A stretch of DNA of 64,000 nucleotides from JAXLYX01 sp046351215 (GTDB lineage: Bacteria; Myxococcota_A; Polyangia; Polyangiales; Houyiibacteriaceae), in NCBI GenBank assembly GCA_046351215.1, contig JAXLYX010000007.1, positions 372,001-436,000 of the forward strand, in the 5' to 3' direction. The notes below the pieces were generated by a model. It did no database searches. It was not told the origin of the DNA and saw only the letters and a program-made list of their open reading frames with translations. Of this stretch, positions 15,330 through 24,108 are shown piece after piece. The number at the start of each line of letters is the position of its first letter. The stretch's first letter is position 1. The position numbers and the translations under genes are program-made.

Positions 15330-16307
15330 GTGGCCAGCCTTCGCCCCAACCAGCTCGCGACGATCATCGTCTTCGTCAGCCTCACGGCCAGCGCCTTCTT
15401 CCTGGCACAGGGGGCGACCGGTCTCGCGGCCGCCAAGCTGCTCGCGCTCGATCCCAGCGTCTCCGGCGCCAGCGGCGCGGGACCGGGTCGGGCTCCGCCG
15501 CCTCCGGGCGCGAGCCGTCGTCGCTCCAAGTCCCCGATGCAGATCCTCGGCCGGAACATCTTCGAGATGCCGGAGGACGCGCCGGCTCCGGAGGCGGCCT
15601 CGGCCGCGCAGGGTCCCGCGGCGATGGTGATCCCGGGGCAGGAGCCGCCGTGCGGCGGCGACATCCGCCTCGTCGGAGCCGTGGTGCATCCGGTCAGCGC
15701 AGACCTCTCTTACGCGGCGCTCGTCCAGGGGCAGACGCCCGCGCGTCTCTTCCGCACCGGGATGAGCTTCGCCGGCAAGAACGTCCTCGAGATCGACTAC
15801 GACCACGTGCTCCTCGCGGACGCCGGCGGCTCGGCGTGCAAGGTCTCGATGTTCGGCGTCGAGCAGACCCAGCCGCAGGTGGCCGTGGCGCCCGCCGCCG
15901 CGCCGCCGGCCACGTCGGTCGGCCCCGCACAGCCGGAAGGCGAGCTCTCGGCCGACGAGATCGAGCGAGGCATCCAGCGCATCTCGGACACGTCGTTCAA
16001 CGTGACCCGCCAGCTGCTCGACCGCGCCCTGCTCGCGCAGGGCTCGCTCTTCCGCACCGCTCGCCTGATCCCGCAGGAGGAGAACGGGCGGGTCACCGGC
16101 ATGAAGATCTACGGCATCCGCCGCTCCAGCTTGCTCGGCCGCCTCGGCGTGCAGAACGGAGACACCCTGCGCACGATCAACGGTTTCGACCTGACGAGCG
16201 CCGACAGCATGGTCGAGGCCTACACGAGGCTCCGCACGTCGCCCGACTTCTCCCTCGCGGTGGTCCGGCGCGGCGAGCCCGCGACCATCGAGTACCACGT
16301 CCGCTGA
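15330..16307 (+). CDS. gspC: Type II secretion inner-membrane protein GspC
   Basis: A 325-residue bitopic protein that links the inner-membrane platform to the secretin. One transmembrane helix is at about residues 9-30 (LATIIVFVSLTASAFFLAQ), then a Pro/Ala-rich linker, an HR domain (about 105-165, 'LVGAVVHPVSADLSYAALV') and a C-terminal PDZ domain ('LGRLGVQNGDTLRTINGFDL', about 265-325). An in-frame TTG at 15276 gives 18 more residues but falls inside the -12 element of the sigma-54 promoter, so I prefer GTG 15330, though it lacks a strong ribosome-binding site. gspD follows after 16 bp, and the whole gsp set is co-directional. Confidence 0.9.
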   Translation: MASLRPNQLATIIVFVSLTASAFFLAQGATGLAAAKLLALDPSVSGASGAGPGRAPPPPGASRRRSKSPMQILGRNIFEMPEDAPAPEAASAAQGPAAMVIPGQEPPCGGDIRLVGAVVHPVSADLSYAALVQGQTPARLFRTGMSFAGKNVLEIDYDHVLLADAGGSACKVSMFGVEQTQPQVAVAPAAAPPATSVGPAQPEGELSADEIERGIQRISDTSFNVTRQLLDRALLAQGSLFRTARLIPQEENGRVTGMKIYGIRRSSLLGRLGVQNGDTLRTINGFDLTSADSMVEAYTRLRTSPDFSLAVVRRGEPATIEYHVR

Positions 16308-16323
16308 ATCGAGGAGCGTTCGC

Positions 16324-19038
16324 TTGAGAACCCGCACGGCCGTACCGATTCTCTTCGTCTCCGCCATCGTCATGCTGGCGGGGCTGCGCTACGCGCACGC
16401 TCAGCCTCCGGGACAACGGATCTTCCCGCCGCCGCCAGGCAATCCGGACACCGCGCAGCCGCCGGGCGGAGCCCCCGCCATGCCCCCGCCCCCCACGGCG
16501 GCCGGGGCGCCGGCCGCGCCGGGCGGCCCGCGTCAGCCGATGCGCGAGTTCGAGACGGGCGTCGACTACCGGCCCGTGCCGCCGGGCACGCGGGTCACGT
16601 TCAACCTCGAGGACGCCGACCTGCCCGATCTCGTGCGCCTCATCTCGAGCCTGACGGGGCAGCGGTTCATCCTCCCGGGCAAGATGCGCAGCATCAAGGC
16701 CTCCGTCTTCGCCCCGACGAAGGTGACGGCCGCGGAGGCCTACAACGCCTTCCTCTCGATCCTCGAGGTCAACGGCATGACCGTCGTCCCGAGCGGTCGG
16801 TACCTGAAGATCATCGACACCCAGGGCGCCGAGACCCAGCCGCTGCCGGTGAACGGCGGAGGCGCGCCCACGCCCGGCACGGATCGGTACTACACGCGGA
16901 TGCATCCGCTCGAGAACGTGACGGCGGAGGACGTCGCGCAGCTGCTCTCGAGGTTCAAGTCGCGCGACGGCAACGTCACGGCCTACGCGCCCACGAACAT
17001 GATCATCATGACGGATACGGGCGCGCAGATTCAGCGCATGCTCCGCATCATCGAGGCGATCGACGTGCCTCGGACGGGCGAGCAGATCTGGATCGAGCCC
17101 ATCCACTACGCCGATGCGGACGAGCTCGCGCAGCGTCTCACCGAGATCTTCGGCACGGCGACGACGGGCTCGCCCACGCCGACTCCCGCGGCGCCGCCCC
17201 CGCAGACGGCGGGCGCGGACGGCCAGGGAGGTGGCGGCGTCGCGACGATCGGCGCTCGACGCGGCGAGTCGCGCATCAGCAAGATCATCGCGGACGAGCG
17301 CACGAACTCGCTGATCATCCTCGCGACCGAGCGCGCGTACATGCGCATCCTCGACATGCTGCGTCAGCTCGACGTCCCGCTCGAGGGCGAGGGGCGCATC
17401 CACGTCCACTACGTCCAGCACGGAAGCGCGGACGAGATCGCGACGACCCTGACGAGCCTCATCGAGGGCACGGCTCCGAGCACGTCGGGACCGGCGACCG
17501 GCGGTGCACCGGGCGGCGCCGCCGCCGCGGCCGCGAGCCGAGTCAACATCTTCGAGGGCGCCATCCGCGTCACGGCGCACGAGCCCTCGAACGCCCTCGT
17601 GATCACGTCGTCGCTGCACGACTACGCCGCGCTCCGCCGCGTCATCGAGCGCCTCGACGCGCCTCGTCGTCAGGTCTTCATCGAGGCCGTGATCATGGAG
17701 CTCGGCGCGGGCAACCGGACCCAGTTCGGCGTCAGCTGGCACACGGGCGTGGGCAACTTCCCGTCGAACGGGGCCCTCTCGGTGCTCGGTTTCAACGCCG
17801 GTTCGTCGCTCAATCCCCTCGTGAACCAGGACCTCCTCACCAGCGCCGCCCTCGGCATCCGCGGCCCGACCATCCCGAACTCGCAGCAGCTCGTCGGCAT
17901 CTCGGTGCCGGCCTTCGGCGTCGCCATCACGGCCCTCGCGGAGACGGGCGACCTCAACATCCTCTCGACGCCGCATATCATCGCCATGGACAACGTCCAG
18001 GCGGAGATCACGATCGGCGAGAACATCCCGCTCCAGACGAACGGCATCGCGCCCGGCGCCCTGACGGGTCTCGCGGGCGCCACGGGCCTCGCGGGCCTCG
18101 CCGGCCAGACGACCGGCGCGACCGGTCTCTCCTCCCTCTCGTCCCTCGGCGGCCTCGGCTCCGTGCCCCGCCAGGACGTCGGCACGACCCTCCGCGTCAC
18201 GCCGCACATCAACGATGCGAACGAGGTCCGCCTCGAGATCGAGGAGGAGATCTCCGACAAGGGAACGACGGAGGGCACGCTCGGCGTCGTGTCGATCAAC
18301 CGACGCAAGGCCAAGACCGAGATCATGGTGCGCGACCAGCAGACCGTCGTGATCGGCGGCCTGATGCGCGACACCATGACGCGCCGTCAGTCGAAGGTCC
18401 CCGTCCTCGGCGACATCCCCGTGATCGGCGCCCTCTTCCGAAAGACGACGAACGAGCGCCGCAAGGTGAACCTGCTGCTCGTCCTCACCCCCTACATCAT
18501 CCGCGATCCGAGCGACCTCCGGGCGATCTTCGAGCGGAAGATGCGCGAGCGACAGGAGTTCCTCGACCGCTACTTCGTCTTCGGCGATCGCGACTACGAG
18601 CCGGTCGTCGACTACTCGCGAACGCGCGGCTTCATCGCGGAGATGCTCGCCGAGGTCGCGACGGCCGACGACGAGGCCCGCCTCGCCGCCGAGACCGCCG
18701 CGCGCCCCGCGCCGGAGCACCGCCCGCGCGCTCCCGTCGGGAGCGACCGCATCCCTGGCACTCCCGAGCCGGAAGAGCGCCAGATGATCATCGGCCCCGA
18801 GGGCATCTCCTACGACAACCCGAATCCGGAGCTCGCCCCCGGAACGACCCCCGAAGCGCCGCCCGCGACGCCGTCTCCCGCCGCTCCCACCGCTCCGGCC
18901 GGCGCGGCGGCGCCGACGAGCGCCCCGGCCACGACGGGCGGGCCCACGCCGCCGGCCACCGGCGGCGCGACGCCGCGCGACACCGAAGTCCCTCCCCCCG
19001 CCACGCGCACGCGGACCCCGCGTCGCGCCCCGAACTGA
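16324..19038 (+). CDS. gspD: Type II secretion outer-membrane secretin GspD
   Basis: A 904-residue secretin that forms the outer-membrane channel. The signal peptide spans about residues 1-26 (ending YAHAQ). A Pro-rich linker precedes the N0 domain (about 85-160, 'VTFNLEDADLPDLVRLIS'), N1-N3 repeats follow to about 465, and the secretin core ends with 'VPVLGDIPVIGALFR...LLLVLTPYIIRD' near 695-740. The N3 domain contains a Gly/Ala-rich insertion, and the last 90 residues are a Pro/Ala/Thr-rich tail. The start is TTG 16324 with GAGGAG upstream. gspE begins 4 bp after the stop. Confidence 0.97.
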   Translation: MRTRTAVPILFVSAIVMLAGLRYAHAQPPGQRIFPPPPGNPDTAQPPGGAPAMPPPPTAAGAPAAPGGPRQPMREFETGVDYRPVPPGTRVTFNLEDADLPDLVRLISSLTGQRFILPGKMRSIKASVFAPTKVTAAEAYNAFLSILEVNGMTVVPSGRYLKIIDTQGAETQPLPVNGGGAPTPGTDRYYTRMHPLENVTAEDVAQLLSRFKSRDGNVTAYAPTNMIIMTDTGAQIQRMLRIIEAIDVPRTGEQIWIEPIHYADADELAQRLTEIFGTATTGSPTPTPAAPPPQTAGADGQGGGGVATIGARRGESRISKIIADERTNSLIILATERAYMRILDMLRQLDVPLEGEGRIHVHYVQHGSADEIATTLTSLIEGTAPSTSGPATGGAPGGAAAAAASRVNIFEGAIRVTAHEPSNALVITSSLHDYAALRRVIERLDAPRRQVFIEAVIMELGAGNRTQFGVSWHTGVGNFPSNGALSVLGFNAGSSLNPLVNQDLLTSAALGIRGPTIPNSQQLVGISVPAFGVAITALAETGDLNILSTPHIIAMDNVQAEITIGENIPLQTNGIAPGALTGLAGATGLAGLAGQTTGATGLSSLSSLGGLGSVPRQDVGTTLRVTPHINDANEVRLEIEEEISDKGTTEGTLGVVSINRRKAKTEIMVRDQQTVVIGGLMRDTMTRRQSKVPVLGDIPVIGALFRKTTNERRKVNLLLVLTPYIIRDPSDLRAIFERKMRERQEFLDRYFVFGDRDYEPVVDYSRTRGFIAEMLAEVATADDEARLAAETAARPAPEHRPRAPVGSDRIPGTPEPEERQMIIGPEGISYDNPNPELAPGTTPEAPPATPSPAAPTAPAGAAAPTSAPATTGGPTPPATGGATPRDTEVPPPATRTRTPRRAPN

Positions 19039-19042
19039 AGCC

Positions 19043-20839
19043 ATGCAACCGAGCTACGTCGGCGACATCCTGGTACGACGCGGAGCCGTCGATCCGCAGA
19101 AGCTCGCCGAGGCGCAGGCGACGGCCGAGGAGCGCGGCGTCGACGTGCAGACCGTCCTCGTCGCCACGCGCGTCGTCGAAGAGGCGCGACTCGTGCGCGC
19201 CCTCGCCGACGAGGTCGGGATGCCCTTCGTCGAGAAGATCCCGCTCGACGCCGTCCCCGAGGATCTGGTCGAGGCGGTCCCCATCAACTTCGCCCGCCAG
19301 CACCACGTCCTCCCGATCTCCGAGGCGGGCGGCGTCGTGCGCGCCGTGATCGGCAATCCGCTCGACCCCTTCGCGCTCGACGACCTCCGCGCCCTGCTCG
19401 GACGACCGATCGAGGCCATCGCCGCGCCGGGCGAGGCGATCGAAGACGCCATCAACCGCCTCTACGAGCGCAAGGACGAGACGGCCCTCGCCCACGCCAC
19501 GGAGGGCGAAGAGGAAGAGGAGCTGCAGGACCTCATCGACATGACGGACGAAGCGCCCGTCATCCGCTGGGTCAACAACCTCTTCTACACGGCCGTCCGC
19601 GAGCGCGCGTCGGACATCCACATCGAGCCCACCGACGAGAAGGTCGTCGTGCGCTACCGCATCGACGGTCGGCTCGTCCCGCGCAAGGACGCGAACCGCG
19701 GCTTCCTCCCCTCGATCGTGAGCCGCGTGAAGATCGAGGCGGGGCTGAACATCGCCGAGAAGCGCCTCCCGCAGGACGGACGCATCACGAAGAAGATCGC
19801 CGGCAAGGTGGTCGACGTCCGCGTCTCGACGGTCCCGACCGCGAAGGGCGAGCGCATCGTCATGCGTCTGCTCGACAAGGAGACCGTCCGCCTCAACCTC
19901 CTCGACCTCGGCTTCGCGAAGGACGACCTCGACCGCCTCCTCCACATCATCGGGCGGCCGAACGGCATCTTCCTCGTCACCGGCCCGACGGGCTCCGGCA
20001 AGACGACGACCCTCTACGCGTCGCTGAACCGCATCAACACGCCGGACAAGAACATCCTCACGGCCGAGGATCCGGTGGAGTACGAGCTCCGGGGCATCGG
20101 CCAGACCCAGGTGCAGCCGAAGATCGGCTTCACCTTCGCCTCGGCCCTCCGCAGCTTCCTCCGTCAGGATCCGGACGTGATCATGGTCGGCGAGATCCGC
20201 GACCACGAGACCGCCGACATCGCGATCCACGCGTCGCTCACGGGCCACCTCGTGCTCTCGACGCTGCACACGAACGACGCTCCGGGCGCCGTCACCCGCC
20301 TCGTGGACATGGGCATCCAGCCCTACCAGATCTCGTCGACCGTCCTCGCGATCCTCGCGCAGCGTCTCGTGCGACGCCTCTGCGCGCACTGTCGCATCCC
20401 CTACTATCCGACGGACGAGCAGCTGATCGAGCTCGGCCTCGACATGAGCCGGCTCGACGAGCAGCTCGGTCTCCTCCGGAAGGTGGCGGCGACCACCGTC
20501 GTCGACGCCGGCAAGCAGGTCGGCGTCGTCGACACCTCGAAGCTCGGCGATCACATCGAGGGCCGTCCCCGGGCCGACGGGCTCGTCTTCTTCCGTCACG
20601 GCAGCTGCGAAGCCTGCAGCAACAACGGGTACCGGGGACGTCTCGGCATCTTCGAGCTGATGCTCATCGACGAGCCCGTGCGCCGCGAGATCCTCCGCGG
20701 CAGCGACTCGAAGACGATCCAGCGCGTCGCCCGTCAACAGGGCATGCGCGTCCTCCGCGAGGACGGCGCGCGCCAGGTCATCGCCGGCGTCACGAGCGTG
20801 GACGAGGTCCTCGCCGCCACGCAGGCAGGAGAGGCCTGA
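19043..20839 (+). CDS. gspE: Type II secretion ATPase GspE
   Basis: A 598-residue cytoplasmic ATPase that powers pseudopilus assembly. The N-terminal GspE_N/MshEN-like domain (about 1-140) is followed by the ATPase core: Walker A GPTGSGKT (314-321), the Asp box (VEYELRGIGQTQV), Walker B near 'RQDPDVIMVGEIRD', and the His box 'SLTGHLVLSTLHTND'. Two CxxC pairs (CAHC near 450 and CEAC near 525) match the zinc-binding element of GspE. Its stop overlaps the gspF start by one base (TGATG). Confidence 0.97.
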   Translation: MQPSYVGDILVRRGAVDPQKLAEAQATAEERGVDVQTVLVATRVVEEARLVRALADEVGMPFVEKIPLDAVPEDLVEAVPINFARQHHVLPISEAGGVVRAVIGNPLDPFALDDLRALLGRPIEAIAAPGEAIEDAINRLYERKDETALAHATEGEEEEELQDLIDMTDEAPVIRWVNNLFYTAVRERASDIHIEPTDEKVVVRYRIDGRLVPRKDANRGFLPSIVSRVKIEAGLNIAEKRLPQDGRITKKIAGKVVDVRVSTVPTAKGERIVMRLLDKETVRLNLLDLGFAKDDLDRLLHIIGRPNGIFLVTGPTGSGKTTTLYASLNRINTPDKNILTAEDPVEYELRGIGQTQVQPKIGFTFASALRSFLRQDPDVIMVGEIRDHETADIAIHASLTGHLVLSTLHTNDAPGAVTRLVDMGIQPYQISSTVLAILAQRLVRRLCAHCRIPYYPTDEQLIELGLDMSRLDEQLGLLRKVAATTVVDAGKQVGVVDTSKLGDHIEGRPRADGLVFFRHGSCEACSNNGYRGRLGIFELMLIDEPVRREILRGSDSKTIQRVARQQGMRVLREDGARQVIAGVTSVDEVLAATQAGEA

Positions 20840-22062
20840 TGCCCGTCTTCGTCTTCGAGGGCCTCGACGCGAAGGGCAAGAAGATCAAGGGAGTCCGCGA
20901 CGCGGACAGCCCCAAGGCCCTCCGCAACCTGCTGAAGCGCGAGGGAGTCCTCGCGACGCAGGTGCTCGAGCAGAGCGAAGCGAAGAAGAAGCAGGGCCGG
21001 GACATCGACCTCGGGAAGATGTTCCGACGCGTGGGCACGATGGAGGTCGCGGTCGCGACGCGGCAGCTCGCCGTCCTCGTGCGTTCGGGCATCCCGCTCG
21101 TCGAGGCGCTCACGGCGCTCATCGATCAGCTCGACCAGCCGGAGCTCAAGGAAGCGTTCACCAACGCGCGCAACCGGGTGAACGAGGGCTCGTCCTTCGC
21201 CGACGCGCTCCGCGCCCACCCGAAGATCTTCGAGGTCCTCTACGTCAACATGGTCGCCGCGGGCGAGGCCTCGGGCACGCTCGAGGCCGTCCTCGCACGG
21301 CTCTCCGACTTCCTCGACTCGCAGGCGAAGCTCAAGGGCAAGGTCGGCAGCGCGCTCGCCTATCCGGCCTTCATGGCCGTGATGACCTTCGTGATCCTCA
21401 TCGTGATGATGACGGTCGTCGTGCCCAAGGTCACCGCCGTGTTCGAGGACTTCGACCGAGGCCTGCCCTGGTACACCGAGGTCCTCATCTTCACGAGCAA
21501 CGCGCTCATCCACTACTGGTGGCTCCTCGGAGGCATGCTCGGAGGCGCGATCTACGCGTTCCGCCGCTGGCTCTCGACGCCCGAAGGACGGAAGTCCTTC
21601 GACGCCAAGGTCCTGAAGGCGCCGATCTTCGGCCAGCTGCTCCTGATGGTCGCGGTCTCCCGCTTCGCGCGCACGCTGGCCACGCTCCTGAAGAGCGGCG
21701 TACCGGTCCTCCAGGCCATGGAGATCACCCGCAACGTCCTCGGCAACACGAAGCTGATGGAGGTGGTCGAGAACGCGCGGACGAGCGTCCGCGAGGGCGA
21801 GGGCATCGCGAAGCCGCTTCGTCAGAGCGGCGCCTTCCCCCCGATCGTCACCCACATGATCTCCATCGGCGAGAAGTCGGGCCAGCTCGAGGAGATGCTC
21901 GAGCACGTGGCGACGGCCTACGACACGCAGGTCGACCTCCGCGTCGCCGCGATGACCTCGCTCCTCGAGCCCCTGATCATCGTCATCATGGGAGGCGTCT
22001 CGGGCGGCATCGCGTTCGCGATCCTCATGCCGCTCCTCCAGCTCAACGAGTTCGTCCAGTAG
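20839..22062 (+). CDS. gspF: Type II secretion inner-membrane protein GspF
   Basis: A 407-residue polytopic platform protein with two repeated GspF domains (about 70-195 and 270-395), each with 'RQLAVLVRSGIPLVEAL' or 'ARTLATLLKSGVPVLQAM' motifs. Transmembrane helices are near 173-195, 222-242 and 373-395. It links GspE to the pseudopilus base. The ATG overlaps the gspE stop, consistent with coupled translation. Confidence 0.97.
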   Translation: MPVFVFEGLDAKGKKIKGVRDADSPKALRNLLKREGVLATQVLEQSEAKKKQGRDIDLGKMFRRVGTMEVAVATRQLAVLVRSGIPLVEALTALIDQLDQPELKEAFTNARNRVNEGSSFADALRAHPKIFEVLYVNMVAAGEASGTLEAVLARLSDFLDSQAKLKGKVGSALAYPAFMAVMTFVILIVMMTVVVPKVTAVFEDFDRGLPWYTEVLIFTSNALIHYWWLLGGMLGGAIYAFRRWLSTPEGRKSFDAKVLKAPIFGQLLLMVAVSRFARTLATLLKSGVPVLQAMEITRNVLGNTKLMEVVENARTSVREGEGIAKPLRQSGAFPPIVTHMISIGEKSGQLEEMLEHVATAYDTQVDLRVAAMTSLLEPLIIVIMGGVSGGIAFAILMPLLQLNEFVQ

Positions 22063-22069
22063 GCCCGGC

Positions 22070-22498
22070 ATGGCTCGCCGCAAGCGAAAGACGAACGGTG
22101 TCGCGCTGCCCTGGGAGGACCGGGGCACGCCGCTGCGCAACCTCGTGGCGGGCTCGCGCTCGCGGACCGTGCTGGTGACCACCGGGGCGACCCTCGCCGT
22201 CCTCCTCCTCGTGCAGGCGGTGCGGGAGCGCCGCGCCGAGCGGGAGACGCGCCTCGCCATCGCCTCGGTCGAGCAGGCCGTGGCCCAGTTCCGGGGCGAC
22301 GAGGGGCGTTGCCCGCGCTCGACCTACGAGCTCGTGCATCCACCGCACTCGCGGGCCCGGTACCTGCGCGAGATGCCCAAGGACGGCTGGGGCCGTGCGC
22401 TCTACGTCCGCTGCCCCGGCGCCGACGATCCCGACTCCGCCGACGTGGTGTCGCGAGGCCCCCATCCCGATTTCTTCGACGAAGACACGAACCCGTGA
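22070..22498 (+). CDS. GspG-like protein lacking a prepilin peptide
   Basis: A 142-residue protein between gspF and gspG. It has a basic N-terminus and one transmembrane helix (about 33-52) but no prepilin cleavage motif or Glu5. Its periplasmic part copies the pattern of the two GspG-like proteins that follow: CPxxxxELV (Cys81) then KDGWGRALYVRC (Trp107, Cys115), ending with an acidic tail. It seems to be a divergent pseudopilin-related protein anchored by an uncleaved signal anchor. It starts at ATG 22070, 8 bp after gspF. The function is not known; a role at the platform or in pseudopilus capping is speculation. Confidence 0.7.
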   Translation: MARRKRKTNGVALPWEDRGTPLRNLVAGSRSRTVLVTTGATLAVLLLVQAVRERRAERETRLAIASVEQAVAQFRGDEGRCPRSTYELVHPPHSRARYLREMPKDGWGRALYVRCPGADDPDSADVVSRGPHPDFFDEDTNP

Positions 22499-22536
22499 TT
22501 CCGGCCGCACCGAGGGGACGGCCACCGGAGGCAACC

Positions 22537-22935
22537 ATGACCCGTGAGAGCATCTCGAAGCCCGTGAACTCGATCCTCGCTCGCCGGCGGCGCCGCGAGG
22601 CGATGACGCTGGTCGAGATCATGATCGTCGTCATCATCATGGCGATGATCGCGACCGCCGTCGGCGTGGCCGTCGTGCCCAAGCTGAACCAGGCGCGCGT
22701 GACGCAGACCCGCACCGACGCCCAGACGGTCGCGAGCGCGGCGAACAGCTTCATCATGACCCACCCGAACGACTGTCCGAGCATGGAGGACCTCGTCGAG
22801 GCCGGCGAGATCAGCCGGAATTCCCGCACGAAGGACGCCTGGGAGCACGACTTCCAGATCGAGTGCGACTCGGGCGAGGCCGTCGTGAAGTCCGCGGGTC
22901 CGGACGGTCAGTTCGGAACCGACGACGACATCTGA
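22537..22935 (+). CDS. gspG: Type II secretion major pseudopilin GspG
   Basis: A 132-residue pseudopilin. The prepilin site is RREA|MTLVE: Ala22 at -1, Met23 at +1 and Glu27 at +5, followed by a hydrophobic helix to about residue 45. The periplasmic domain has Cys residues in 'NDCPSMEDLV' and 'FQIECDS' and the C-terminal GPDGQFGTDDDI, the calcium-binding tail typical of GspG. Gly at -1 is usual; Ala here is noteworthy. The start is ATG 22537 after GGAGGCAACC. Two related genes flank it. Confidence 0.9.
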   Translation: MTRESISKPVNSILARRRRREAMTLVEIMIVVIIMAMIATAVGVAVVPKLNQARVTQTRTDAQTVASAANSFIMTHPNDCPSMEDLVEAGEISRNSRTKDAWEHDFQIECDSGEAVVKSAGPDGQFGTDDDI

Positions 22936-23011
22936 TCGTGCGACCGGGCATGGCGCGACACCGCTCGAGCGTTGATCCGACATGCCCGCTCGCACGCCTC
23001 CCGGGACCTCC

Positions 23012-23413
23012 ATGAACCGACCACGCAGGCACGCGCGTCTCCATCCCCGACAGCGTCGCGAGGCGATGACCCTCGTCGAGGTGGCGTTCGTCGTCTGCGT
23101 GCTCGGGCTCATCGCGACGGGCGTCGCCGTGGCGGTCGTCCCCCGGCTGGTCCGCGCGCGCGCCGAGGAGGCTCGCGTCGACGCGGTGACGCTCGCCCAG
23201 GCGGCCCTCGCGTACCGCGACGAGCGCGCGGGCCACGACTGCCCGACGGTCGAGGCGCTCGTGCGCGGAGGATTCCTCTCGGCGCGCATCCCCGCGGCCG
23301 ATCCGTGGGGCCATGCCTTCGCGCTCGATTGCGGGGGACCCGAGCCCACCGTGCGTTCCGCCGGCGCCGACGGGGCCTTCGGGACGTCCGACGACGTGAG
23401 CACCTCTCCATGA
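23012..23413 (+). CDS. Second GspG-like pseudopilin
   Basis: A 133-residue pseudopilin very similar in design to the preceding one: RREA|MTLVE with Ala18 at -1 and Glu23 at +5, a hydrophobic helix, then 'HDCPTVEALV' and 'DPWGHAFALDC' with the shared Cys pair, and a GADGAFGTSDDV tail. It therefore looks like a tandem duplicate of GspG that has diverged. ATG 23012 is preferred; an in-frame ATG at 22982 would add 10 residues. It could serve as a minor or alternative major pseudopilin. Confidence 0.82.
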   Translation: MNRPRRHARLHPRQRREAMTLVEVAFVVCVLGLIATGVAVAVVPRLVRARAEEARVDAVTLAQAALAYRDERAGHDCPTVEALVRGGFLSARIPAADPWGHAFALDCGGPEPTVRSAGADGAFGTSDDVSTSP

Positions 23414-24108
23414 CCCATCGCGCCGCGCCACGCCGACGAACGGCCGCCTTCAGCCTGATCGAGCTGATGGTGGTCATCGTCATCGTGGCGATCGGCGCGA
23501 CCGGCACCACGTTCGCCGTCGGCGCGCTCACGAAGGCCCATCTCCGATCGGCCGGGATGCGCGTCCTCGCCGCCTCCCGCTACGCCTACCACCGCGCGAT
23601 CGCGAAGGGGACGACCGTCCGGGTGGTCCTCGACACCGACCTGCACCAGATCAGCATCGAGGAAGCCCACGGCCGCGTCGTGCTCGCACGAGCCGACGCG
23701 CGCGGGGACGAGGGAGAGGGGGACGGCGCGATCGATCCGTGGGTCACGGCGCGCGCCCGCCTCGAGCGCTCGGAGGGGCCCTCGCAGGGCTCGTCGGCCT
23801 TCCAGCCGATCTCGGACGAGGACGGGGATCCCATCGAGCGCTACCAGCCGAAGGCGCTCGAGAGCGGAATCCGCATCGTCCGGCTGACGACGCCGCACGA
23901 GTCGCGCCCGCGGACCACGGGCAAGGGCGCGCTCTACTTCTTCCCGAACGGGAACACCGAGCACGCGCTCGTCCAGCTGATGGATTCGCGCGAGAACGTC
24001 GTCACGGTCGAGATCGCCGCCCTGACGGGACGCGGGACGATCCACGAAGGGACGTTCGAGCCCGAGGAGCTCGACGATCCCGAGGCGGATCCGAGGGATA
24101 CGCGATGA
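23410..24108 (+). CDS. gspH: Type II secretion minor pseudopilin GspH
   Basis: A 232-residue minor pseudopilin of the pilus tip complex. The cleavage site is AA|FSLIE (Ala13 at -1, Glu18 at +5), followed by a hydrophobic helix. The periplasmic part is large for GspH and includes an Arg/Glu/Asp-rich insertion (about 95-150) before the 'GALYFFPNGNTEHALVQL' strand motif typical of GspH. ATG 23410 overlaps the previous stop by 4 bp. GspH is assigned by order and by the C-terminal motif. Confidence 0.87.
   Translation: MTHRAAPRRRTAAFSLIELMVVIVIVAIGATGTTFAVGALTKAHLRSAGMRVLAASRYAYHRAIAKGTTVRVVLDTDLHQISIEEAHGRVVLARADARGDEGEGDGAIDPWVTARARLERSEGPSQGSSAFQPISDEDGDPIERYQPKALESGIRIVRLTTPHESRPRTTGKGALYFFPNGNTEHALVQLMDSRENVVTVEIAALTGRGTIHEGTFEPEELDDPEADPRDTR

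Noticed and set aside
16177..19044. Long minus-strand frame over gspD
   Set aside because: GC-driven antisense frame; composition is Arg/Ala/Gly/Asp-rich with no recognisable motif, and gspD is clearly real.
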